DNA from: CAZBME01 sp964645835
GTDB taxonomy: Bacteria; Desulfobacterota; Syntrophia; Syntrophales; UBA8958
Assembly (NCBI GenBank): GCA_964645835.1
Contig: CAZYDG010000072.1
Span: 142,783 to 206,782, forward strand
Direction: 5' to 3'
Length of the DNA: 64,000 bases
Part shown: positions 16,544 to 23,292 of the stretch, piece after piece
Position numbering within the stretch: the stretch's first letter is position 1
How the letters are laid out: every line of letters begins with the position of its first letter
The notes under the pieces: generated by a model
Database searches by the model: none
What the model was told of the DNA's origin: nothing
What the model saw: only the letters and a program-made list of their open reading frames with translations
Made by a program: the position numbers and the translations under genes

Positions 16544-17336
16544 TTTGCTTCGATGCCTCCCAAAGGGCATCCATCTCTGCAAGCGTCGCACCGGCAAGGT
16601 CCTTTCTGGCAGTCTGGAGCCCCTTTTCCACAAATGTAAAGCGTTTGATGAATTTGGCAATAGTCCCCCGAAGGGCATCTTCCGCCGTCACATGGATAAA
16701 ACGAGACAAATTGACAACGGAAAACAGCAAATCGCCGATTTCCTCCCGAAGGGCCTTCGGATCGCCACCCTGCATGGCATGACGCAATTCTCCGATTTCC
16801 TCTTCGATCTTCTCCAGGACCTGATCGGCGCTCTCCCAGTCAAAACCGACTGTCGAGGCCCGCTTCGTCACCTCCTCGGCCTGGGAAAGGGCAGGAAGGG
16901 ACCGGGAAATACCGTCAAAAAGTGTCGACGTAGTCTTGATTTTCTTTTCCACTCTGGCCTTGATTTCATCCCAGTTCGCCTTGATATCCGCCACACCCTC
17001 AACCTTCGTGTCCCCGAAGACATGGGGGTGGCGACGGATCATTTTTGCCATGATCTCCCGTATAACATGGGACATTTCGAATTCGCCCCGTTCTTCGGCC
17101 ATAACGACAAGAAAAAGGATCTGAAACAAGAGATCCCCTAACTCCTCGCGGACATGGGCCGGAGATGCTTCGTCCACAGCATCCGCCACCTCATAAGCCT
17201 CGGAAAGAAGATATTTCACAAGGTCCCGGTCCGTCTGCGCCCGATCCCAGGGGCAGCCATCGGGGGCACGCAATGTCCGGATCAACTGGAGGAGGCCTTC
17301 CAGTTTGCCGTCTTGGTTCAACAAATCATCATGCAT
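16536..17336 (-). CDS. mazG: Nucleoside triphosphate pyrophosphohydrolase MazG
   Basis: 266 residues with two MazG domains. The first has APDGCPWDRAQT, the helix LLSEAYEVADAV and EELGDLLFQILFLVVMAEE; the second has EEIGDLLFSVVNLSRF near residue 210. It hydrolyses (d)NTPs to monophosphates, clearing damaged nucleotides or lowering ppGpp. Full length for the family. Upstream neighbour is the HD hydrolase (77 bases away), downstream the SpoIID gene overlaps. Confidence 0.93.
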   Translation of the reverse strand: MHDDLLNQDGKLEGLLQLIRTLRAPDGCPWDRAQTDRDLVKYLLSEAYEVADAVDEASPAHVREELGDLLFQILFLVVMAEERGEFEMSHVIREIMAKMIRRHPHVFGDTKVEGVADIKANWDEIKARVEKKIKTTSTLFDGISRSLPALSQAEEVTKRASTVGFDWESADQVLEKIEEEIGELRHAMQGGDPKALREEIGDLLFSVVNLSRFIHVTAEDALRGTIAKFIKRFTFVEKGLQTARKDLAGATLAEMDALWEASKQND

Positions 17337-17412
17337 GATTTAACCTGTTTATTAAACAATCTTCCTCTTTTTCAGGCTGATCCGATGGCAGGCAGTACCG
17401 GGGATCCATATG

Positions 17413-17973
17413 TTAAAGCCCCAACCGGTCGGAGATATCTTTCATGGCCTCCAGGGCGATGGGAACAAATTCATCCAGGGTAAGACCGATCTTTTCACAT
17501 TCCAGGATGTTTTCCCGGCTGACAGAGGCGGCAAAGGCTTTTTCCTTCATCCGTTTGATCACCGATTTCGGCTTAACGGAGGCCAGCTTCTTGTCGGGAT
17601 AGACCATGGCCGTAGCCGTGATAAGGCCTGTTACGGTTTCCCCAGCCGCCAGGGCATGATGGAATACCGATGATCTCTCTTTTCCTGCCGCCATCTCGTT
17701 GTGCATTAAGATCGCATCGACTACATCATCTTCAACGCCTTTTTCCATCAACAACTTCGCCGCCGTGCGTCCGTGAACATTTAAGTCGCCGCCGACCATT
17801 TCGATATCCACATCATGGAGAAGGCCCGCCAATGCCCATTTTGCTTCATCCTGGCCCAGCCTGCGGGCAAGGGCCGCCATTACGGCCTCCGAGGCATAGG
17901 AATGAGCCAGCATCCTTTCATTTTTTATATGTTCCCGAAGCAGGTTATCCGCTTCATCCCGTGACATCAGCAT
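17413..17973 (-). CDS. HD-domain hydrolase (HDIG type)
   Basis: 186 residues. Metal ligands of an HD domain: H in MLAHSYAS, HD in LLHDVDIE, H in VHGRTAA and MHNE. Proteins of this length and layout are annotated as HDIG-domain hydrolases and may act on nucleotides or phosphate esters; the substrate is unknown. AGGAGG 7 bases before ATG. Located upstream of mazG on the same strand, so a nucleotide housekeeping role is plausible. Confidence 0.82.
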   Translation of the reverse strand: MLMSRDEADNLLREHIKNERMLAHSYASEAVMAALARRLGQDEAKWALAGLLHDVDIEMVGGDLNVHGRTAAKLLMEKGVEDDVVDAILMHNEMAAGKERSSVFHHALAAGETVTGLITATAMVYPDKKLASVKPKSVIKRMKEKAFAASVSRENILECEKIGLTLDEFVPIALEAMKDISDRLGL

Positions 17974-18069
17974 GTTCGATCCTCCTGCATTTTATTGTCC
18001 AAATTGTGATACCTTTATTAATAGTATCAAATTATGAAATGTCGGCATAGAGTTTTCTGATTGCATCGA

Positions 18070-18111
18070 GAGGATTACCGGCAGGCTGTTCAAAAACGCC
18101 TGGACGTTTTT
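18070..18111. repeat. Fragment of family A repeat
   Basis: GGCAGGCTGTTCAAAAACG resembles the family A end AGCAGGCTGTTGAAAAACG. It is followed directly by the family C element, giving a composite repeat between the HD hydrolase and the ATE-like gene. Confidence 0.5.
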
Positions 18112-18237
18112 CATACCAAGTTGCATTCAAAAGGATATCGAGGCGGCAAGGAAGAGGCGACGCAGGCGTATTTTTTATACGTCGAGGAGCCGATGACGAA
18201 GCCAACAAAGATAGCCGAATGAAGGCAGCTTGGTATC
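18112..18237. repeat. Dispersed repeat, family C, copy 1
   Basis: Terminal inverted repeats ATACCAAGTTGCATTCA (18114-18130) and TGAAGGCAGCTTGGTAT (18220-18236) match at 15 of 17 positions. The interior AGGAAGAGGCGACGCAGGCG...ACGTCGAGGAGCC recurs, more degenerate, at 35786-35925. The right end reaches the TGA stop codon of the ATE-like gene. Confidence 0.65.
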
Positions 18238-18880
18238 AGCCTGATAATGCTGACCAATGCCCCTGCCAGTCGTAATACTCCAGCCCCGAAAAGCGCTTCT
18301 TATAGTCGTAGAACGAGGCTTCTTGATAGGCGTAGCCGTGATAGAGGAAGTTCATACCGGCTTCCCGGCAAAAGGCGATCTCACGAAGTAGCAGATGGAT
18401 GCCGAGACTCCGTTTCGGGTCGGCCGTATCATAGATGGAATATACGGCCGACGCTGCTTTCATGCCCATATCCAGAAAGCCCGCACCGATGAGCTTTTCA
18501 TCGTGAAACAGGCAGCACTCCAGCGTATGGCAGGGAATTGTGGCTGGACTGGAAGAGATGAAATCACAAAGATCGCCGGGTATGTTTTCCGTAAACCTCT
18601 GCTTGTGAATCTCGAAAAGGCGGTATTTCTCCTCATCAACAAAGGCATCCCGAAAAACAACGTGCAGGTCTCTATTTCTGGCCATATTCCGTTTCTGGCT
18701 TTTCGATAGGCTAAATCGCCGCAGATCGATCCGGAGGGGGATGACATGGACCGTTTCTTGGCCGTGAACGGATGTGTCGTAACGGAAGAACAAAGTCCCG
18801 AAGTGGCGAAAGCCTGCGAACCACAACAGATCCATCTCGGCGGGTTTGACGCTCAGGCATTCGAAAGCCTCGTTGATCAT
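18236..18880 (-). CDS. Short ATE-like aminoacyl-tRNA-protein transferase (C-terminal domain only)
   Basis: 214 residues resembling the C-terminal GNAT-like domain of arginyl/leucyl-tRNA-protein transferases (Ate1/Bpt): 'RFSLSKSQKRNMARNRDLHVVF', 'FDEEKYRLFEIHKQRF'-like segment, GAGFLDMG, and the end FLYHGYAYQEASFYDYKKRF. Ate1/Bpt normally carries an N-terminal domain with a Cys cluster that is absent here. The reaction would be transfer of an amino acid to protein N-termini in an N-degron pathway, but it could also be a GNAT acyltransferase of other specificity. The ribosome site is weak. Same strand as, and 42 bases after, the cyclophilin gene. Confidence 0.65.
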   Translation of the reverse strand: MINEAFECLSVKPAEMDLLWFAGFRHFGTLFFRYDTSVHGQETVHVIPLRIDLRRFSLSKSQKRNMARNRDLHVVFRDAFVDEEKYRLFEIHKQRFTENIPGDLCDFISSSPATIPCHTLECCLFHDEKLIGAGFLDMGMKAASAVYSIYDTADPKRSLGIHLLLREIAFCREAGMNFLYHGYAYQEASFYDYKKRFSGLEYYDWQGHWSALSG

Positions 18881-18922
18881 GGCACTGGCATCTTTCGGTC
18901 GGCGTCGATGCGTTACATCTCC

Positions 18923-19444
18923 CTATTTCCCTCTAGCCGTCAGGATCTTGTTCCATTCGCTCAGCTGGTCCTTGTAGTCTTCCGCCAACGCTTTATAGTC
19001 CCCATCGATGGCGATCGAGATGATCTTATCCCTGGCCACAATGCTGTTGACCACATCCTGGTCCGATGAGTCGATAACAGCACCAAAAATGGAATGCTTA
19101 TTATTCAGCCACGGCGTCGGCACATGGGTTATGAAAAACTGGCTGCCGTTCGTATTGGGTCCCGCATTGGCCATGGAGAGGATGCCGGGTTTGTCGTGCT
19201 TCAGGTCCGGTGAAAATTCATCGCGAAAATCATACCCCGGCCCTCCCGTACCGCTTCCAATAGGACAGCCGCCCTGAATCATAAAATCCGGAATCACCCG
19301 ATGAAAGATCAGGCCGTTATAGTATCCTCTCATGGCCAGATTGACAAAATTAAGAACTGTCAATGGGGCTTTGTCGGGGAAAAGCTCAAGCCGTATATCC
19401 CCTTTTGAGGTATGGATCGTTGCCGTTAATGATGGGTAGGCCAT
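18923..19444 (-). CDS. Cyclophilin-type peptidyl-prolyl isomerase
   Basis: 173 residues. Cyclophilin core with FHRVIPDFMIQGG, GSQFFITHVPTPWLNNKHSIFG and MANAGPNTNG; the catalytic Arg and the binding Phe, Trp and His are present. Catalyses cis-trans isomerisation of Xaa-Pro bonds during folding. No signal peptide, so cytoplasmic (PpiB type). GGAG upstream of ATG. A C-terminal extension of about 20 residues (YKALAEDYKDQLSEWNKIL) is helical. Confidence 0.93.
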   Translation of the reverse strand: MAYPSLTATIHTSKGDIRLELFPDKAPLTVLNFVNLAMRGYYNGLIFHRVIPDFMIQGGCPIGSGTGGPGYDFRDEFSPDLKHDKPGILSMANAGPNTNGSQFFITHVPTPWLNNKHSIFGAVIDSSDQDVVNSIVARDKIISIAIDGDYKALAEDYKDQLSEWNKILTARGK

Positions 19445-19539
19445 TCTTATCTCCTTTACCAGATAATTTTCTTTGATCTAATGGAATTTTTATAAAGAGC
19501 AAGGCTTAACCCTGTCCTGCTCCACCTATGAAGCATAAT

Positions 19540-21051
19540 TTACTGTATTTGCACCGGCGTCGGCTGATCTGTCGTATTCCCGTTGCCCAACTGCCCATTA
19601 CTGTTATTACCCCAGGCCCACATGGCGCCGTTCTTTTTGCGGACGATCGTGTTTTTATAGCCCGTAGCCACCGTCATCAAGTTGCCTAATCCGGCCACCT
19701 GCGCGGGCAGCAGCCGTGATACGGTTGTACCGTCGCCGAGCTGTCCCTTGCTGTTGTTTCCCCAGGTCCAGACCGTACCGTCGCCCTTGACTGCCGCAGA
19801 ATGGTCGTCACCCGCTGCAATGCTCAACATGGATGTCAACCCGCTCACCTGGACCGCAGCAGTTCGGTCCGTTGTCGTCCCGTCACCAAGTTCTCCATTT
19901 ACGTTACTTCCCCAGGCCCAAACCTTGCCGTCAATTGTTAGGGCCATCGCATGGGCAGTCCCCTTGCCGGTCACATGATCATGTCCGGCAGAAATGGCCG
20001 TAACGCCACTCAGGGGTATTAATCCCGTTGATGTAAGAGCCTGGACCTGAACGGCATATGGCGAATCATTCGATGTATTATATGTAGGGGGTGTAGTTCC
20101 GTCACCATCACCCAATTGACCACTATAGTTGCTTCCCCAGGTCCAAATTGTGCCGTCATTCCGTAGGGCCATGGAGAACTGATGGCCTGCGGCGACGGCT
20201 ACGATACCCGTAAGAATCGTTCCCGGCCCGGTCAAAACCTGAACAGGCAACGATTCATCAACGATCGTGCCGTCTCCCAACTGGCCGTTGCTATTGCTCC
20301 CCCAGGCCCAAACCGTCCCATCGACCATTGCAGAGAGCGTGTGAGCGTTACCCGCGGCAATGGCCACTGACCCCGTCAATATGGGTCCCAACTGCGTCAG
20401 GACCTGAACAGGCAACGGTTCATCTTCACCGCTTAGCCCGTTGCCCAATTGGCCGTTACTGTTGCTCCCCCAAGCCCAGATCGTCCCAAATGCAAGAGCT
20501 ACCGTATGCTCGTCACCGGCGGCGACGGACGACATCAACGTCATATTGGGCAAAACATAGGGCGTCAGTTCATTGCCGCTTGTTGTTCCATCACCGATTT
20601 GACCATGATTGTTGTTTCCCCATGTCGAGAGCGTCAAAAGGTTGCTCATATAAACCGTATGGAGCGTTGTTGAAATGATGCCGACACTGGTGCCGATAAA
20701 GTTGGCCGTTCCGTCGGCGCCGCTCATGGTTACGGTATAAGCCGGCGGACTGAAATTGTATCCGGCAAAGGTCGCAGTCAATACGTAAGTGCCGTCATCA
20801 AGGCTGCTGAAGAGGTAGTGCCCGTTCGTATCCGTTACTGCCGATCGGGAAGTACTACCACTTATGGTAATGGTGACACCGGCAAGGGGCAAGCCGTTTT
20901 CCGTTACATTCCCCGAAAGGTCCCGCGGCGTCGGCGAACTGCTGGTGAAGCCACCGCCGCTACATCCCATGACCAACAGCAATAACAGCAGGCTTATCCA
21001 GAAACCGTATCCTGCCGATAAAAGACCGGCCTTTTCTATCCTTATCATCAT
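19540..21051 (-). CDS. RCC1-repeat lipoprotein with N-terminal CNA-B/CarboxypepD_reg-like domain
   Basis: 503 residues. N-terminal hydrophobic stretch followed by VMGCSGGG, a lipobox, so probably surface lipid-anchored. Residues about 43-115 form a carboxypeptidase-regulatory-like beta sandwich (SGNVTENGLPLAGVTITISG...). From about 135 on there are seven RCC1/BNR-type blade repeats of about 50 residues with the core 'VWAWGSNSNGQLGDGT', predicted to make a seven-bladed propeller. Ligand unknown; such proteins are often extracellular binders. GGGAG lies 4 bases before the first ATG and 7 before the second. Downstream of queC but with 107 bases between. Confidence 0.82.
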   Translation of the reverse strand: MMIRIEKAGLLSAGYGFWISLLLLLLVMGCSGGGFTSSSPTPRDLSGNVTENGLPLAGVTITISGSTSRSAVTDTNGHYLFSSLDDGTYVLTATFAGYNFSPPAYTVTMSGADGTANFIGTSVGIISTTLHTVYMSNLLTLSTWGNNNHGQIGDGTTSGNELTPYVLPNMTLMSSVAAGDEHTVALAFGTIWAWGSNSNGQLGNGLSGEDEPLPVQVLTQLGPILTGSVAIAAGNAHTLSAMVDGTVWAWGSNSNGQLGDGTIVDESLPVQVLTGPGTILTGIVAVAAGHQFSMALRNDGTIWTWGSNYSGQLGDGDGTTPPTYNTSNDSPYAVQVQALTSTGLIPLSGVTAISAGHDHVTGKGTAHAMALTIDGKVWAWGSNVNGELGDGTTTDRTAAVQVSGLTSMLSIAAGDDHSAAVKGDGTVWTWGNNSKGQLGDGTTVSRLLPAQVAGLGNLMTVATGYKNTIVRKKNGAMWAWGNNSNGQLGNGNTTDQPTPVQIQ

Positions 21052-21158
21052 GTATCTCCCAATTATGATCAGACTTTCAGATTGCGGTGGGAAGTATATG
21101 GAGAGAGTATCCGCAAGTCAACCATTTGTTTCCGATTTGTTTCTGATTTATTTCGATA

Positions 21159-21851
21159 TCACTTTTTATACCGCGTCGGATCGGCGACATGGGCTTCCTG
21201 AAAGCCTTTACGCCGGAGAATGCAACTGTCGCAAAGGCCACAGGCCTCTCCCATCGGTGAAGGGTCATAACAACTGTGCGTCATACCGTAATCAACGTCC
21301 AATTCAACTCCGGTCCTGATGATATCCGCCTTCGTCATGGCAATTAAGGGAACCCTGATATTGATTGCCTGTTGACCTTCGACGGCGGCCTTGACGGCCA
21401 GATTCGCCAGACGTGAGAAAGCTTCGATGAATTCGGGACGGCAATCAGGATAACCGCTGTAGTCTACGGCATTGACGCCGATAAAGATATCGGACGCTTT
21501 CATCACTTCCGCCCACGCCAAGGCATATGAGAGAAAAATCGTGTTGCGGGCCGGGACATAAGTGACGGGGATGCCGTGGGCCATTTCGTGGCCACTGCGG
21601 CCTTTGGGAACATCAATATCATCCATCAAAGCCGATCCGCCGATCAGACGCATATCAATGTTCATCACGAGATGCCTTGCGGCCCCGAAATAATCAGCTA
21701 CCCGCCGTGCCGCATCAAGCTCGAAGGCGTGCCGCTGCCCGTAATGGAAGCTTAGGCTGTATAGTTCATAACCTTCCGCCTTGGCCATGGCCATGACAGT
21801 CGTCGAATCAATGCCGCCGCTGGATAAAACAATGGCCTTTTTACTTTCCAT
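21159..21851 (-). CDS. queC: 7-cyano-7-deazaguanine (preQ0) synthase
   Basis: 230 residues. N-terminal PP-loop LSSGGIDSTT, the segment FHYGQRHAFEL, VPARNTIFLSYALAWAE and GVNAVDYSGYPDCRPEF, and the zinc site CYDPSPMGEACGLCDSCILRRKGF. Converts 7-carboxy-7-deazaguanine to preQ0 with ATP and ammonia. Third step of the pathway after QueD and QueE, whose genes lie just upstream on the same strand. A family A repeat end separates it from queE. Confidence 0.97.
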   Translation of the reverse strand: MESKKAIVLSSGGIDSTTVMAMAKAEGYELYSLSFHYGQRHAFELDAARRVADYFGAARHLVMNIDMRLIGGSALMDDIDVPKGRSGHEMAHGIPVTYVPARNTIFLSYALAWAEVMKASDIFIGVNAVDYSGYPDCRPEFIEAFSRLANLAVKAAVEGQQAINIRVPLIAMTKADIIRTGVELDVDYGMTHSCYDPSPMGEACGLCDSCILRRKGFQEAHVADPTRYKK

Positions 21852-21892
21852 GGTTTGTCATACTCCCCTTCGCAGCTATAATACCCCAAAAA

Positions 21893-21925
21893 GCTGTCCA
21901 AAATCGAGTTTTTCAACAGTCTGTT
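21893..21925. repeat. Solo end of family A repeat, crossing the queE stop codon
   Basis: Contains AAATCGAGTTTTTCAACAG, the same right end seen at 53846-53864. Read on the minus strand it supplies the last four codons (K-T-D-C) and the TGA of queE. Confidence 0.65.
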
Positions 21926-22560
21926 TTATCCGCCCCCCATATAACCTTATGCAACTGACACTGCAGCCGGACGTCAAGCCTGTCCGCCAGGATCCATCCT
22001 GCCAGCTCTTCGAGGGCCAAGCGGCCGTGAACAGCGGAAAACAAGGGCGGCGCAGCATTTAGGCGGCGATTTGCCCAGGACGCCAGAATTTTCTTTGCAT
22101 AATCGTAATCTCTCCGGTCGGCAATCACAAACTTGATTTCATCCTTTTCCGTCAGGTGATGGAGGTTCTCATCGAGAAATGAGCCATCTTCGCCGCTCCC
22201 CGGTAATTTTACATCCATGATGCGGACACATCGTTCGTCGACAAGGCGGATGTCACGGCTGCCGTTGGTTTCCATTAAAACAGCGAAGCCTTCATCCAAA
22301 AGAGTCCGGATAAGGACCGGCGTCTCCTCTTGAAGGAGTGGTTCACCGCCCGTGATTTCCACCAGTGAACACGAAAACGACCGTATTTGCGCCTTGATGT
22401 CTTGAATTTCAAGCCACTGCCCATCTTCGTAAGCATACGCCGTATCACAATAAAAACAACGGAGATTGCAACCCGTCAGGCGCACGAAAACACAAGGCCT
22501 GCCCGCATAGGATGATTCGCCCTGAATGCTGTGGAATATCTCGTTAACCTTGAGCGGCAA
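21913..22560 (-). CDS. queE: 7-carboxy-7-deazaguanine synthase
   Basis: 215 residues. Radical SAM enzyme: the cluster motif CNLRCFYCDT (CX3CX2C), EITGGEPLLQ, and the opening VNEIFHSIQGESSYAGRPCVFVRL are characteristic. Converts 6-carboxytetrahydropterin to 7-carboxy-7-deazaguanine. The start is a TTG immediately after the queD TAA, with GGGAGG 5-6 bases before it. The C-terminus is altered by a family A repeat end (21893-21925): the last residues come from the repeat. Confidence 0.95.
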   Translation of the reverse strand: MPLKVNEIFHSIQGESSYAGRPCVFVRLTGCNLRCFYCDTAYAYEDGQWLEIQDIKAQIRSFSCSLVEITGGEPLLQEETPVLIRTLLDEGFAVLMETNGSRDIRLVDERCVRIMDVKLPGSGEDGSFLDENLHHLTEKDEIKFVIADRRDYDYAKKILASWANRRLNAAPPLFSAVHGRLALEELAGWILADRLDVRLQCQLHKVIWGADKTDC

Positions 22561-22941
22561 TTATTCCTCCCAGTAGAAGACACCCGCATTGGGCGTCTCG
22601 GACACCTTGATCTTCGACACCCGTATACCGTCCGTATTGATTCGCCGGCACAATTCCTCGTAGAGATACCGGGCAATATTCTCGGACGTGGGATTGATAT
22701 TACAGAATTGCGGGAGCTCACTAATATTGACATGGTCCAGATCCTGGAGGACCTCCCTGACATGGTCCTTTATGACCCGGAAATCGATGCCGATGCCGAT
22801 ATCGTTAAGTTTGCTGCAACGAATATACACTTGGATAATCCAGTTATGGCCGTGCAACCGGGCACAGTCCCCAGGATAATCCCTTAAAGCATGGGCGGCG
22901 GAAAAATGGGTTTCAATATAGAGTTCATAAACACCGGGCAT
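22561..22941 (-). CDS. queD: 6-carboxytetrahydropterin synthase
   Basis: 126 residues from MPGVYELYIETHFSAAH. Zinc ligands H in FSAAH and the pair in LHGHNW; catalytic Asp/His in LDHVN; ends VSETPNAGVFYWEE. Converts dihydroneopterin triphosphate to 6-carboxytetrahydropterin, the first committed step to preQ0/queuosine. AAGGA before this ATG fixes the start against a longer frame. First gene of the queD-queE-queC unit. Confidence 0.95.
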   Translation of the reverse strand: MPGVYELYIETHFSAAHALRDYPGDCARLHGHNWIIQVYIRCSKLNDIGIGIDFRVIKDHVREVLQDLDHVNISELPQFCNINPTSENIARYLYEELCRRINTDGIRVSKIKVSETPNAGVFYWEE

Positions 22942-23027
22942 GGCGATTCCTTTCGATATTTCGCAATAACATGCCCGAAATAACACAGATCATCCGTTGT
23001 GACAATGAATTCCAGATCCCCAAATCC

Positions 23028-23165
23028 AGGTGAATTGGATTTTTCCCGGTCCATATCAGTAATGTCATCTGCAACATACAAAAATGGGAAAAATCTCTGA
23101 ACCGAAAGACCAATACTCTGCTGCCATCCATTCGATTTTACAGATATTTGGTGGCGGTTTACGGG
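23028..23165. repeat. Dispersed palindromic repeat, family B, copy 2
   Basis: GTGAATTGGATTTTTCCCGG, AATGTCATCTGCA, ACATACAAAAATGGGAAAAA, CTGAACCGAAAGACCAATAC and CCATTCGATTT appear in the same order as in the copy at 49762-49937. The left outer arm (GCTGGGTATTGGTC) is lost. Confidence 0.75.
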
Positions 23166-23213
23166 ATGCATAAAAAACAGACCGACATTGAGGTATATTT
23201 TAGGCATATTTTA

Positions 23214-23242
23214 TTGACAACGGAGCGCCTTTATCCTATTTT
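23214..23242 (+). promoter_or_regulatory. Promoter of the AOR gene
   Basis: TTGACA (23214-23219), exactly 17 bases, TATTTT (23237-23242), about 50 bases before the ATG. A near-ideal sigma-70 promoter, suggesting constitutive or strong expression. Confidence 0.65.
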
Positions 23243-23292
23243 ACCGCTCCTTGTAAAGGAATGGATACAGAAATACCATAAGGATAACGAAT

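Larger units (their letters stand above)
22942..23292. other. Divergent intergenic region queD / AOR gene
   Basis: About 350 bases. Holds family B repeat copy 2 (23028-23165) and a promoter for the AOR gene at 23214-23242. I see no convincing preQ1 riboswitch before queD. Confidence 0.55.

Noticed and set aside
22942..23000. preQ1 riboswitch before queD
   Set aside because: No C-rich loop and matching downstream pseudoknot strand could be found by eye.
22985..23207. Small minus-strand frames with 'DFSHFC' peptides that also occur near 49.8 kb
   Set aside because: The likeness comes from the family B DNA repeat, not from a protein family; the frames lack starts and differ in length and ends.
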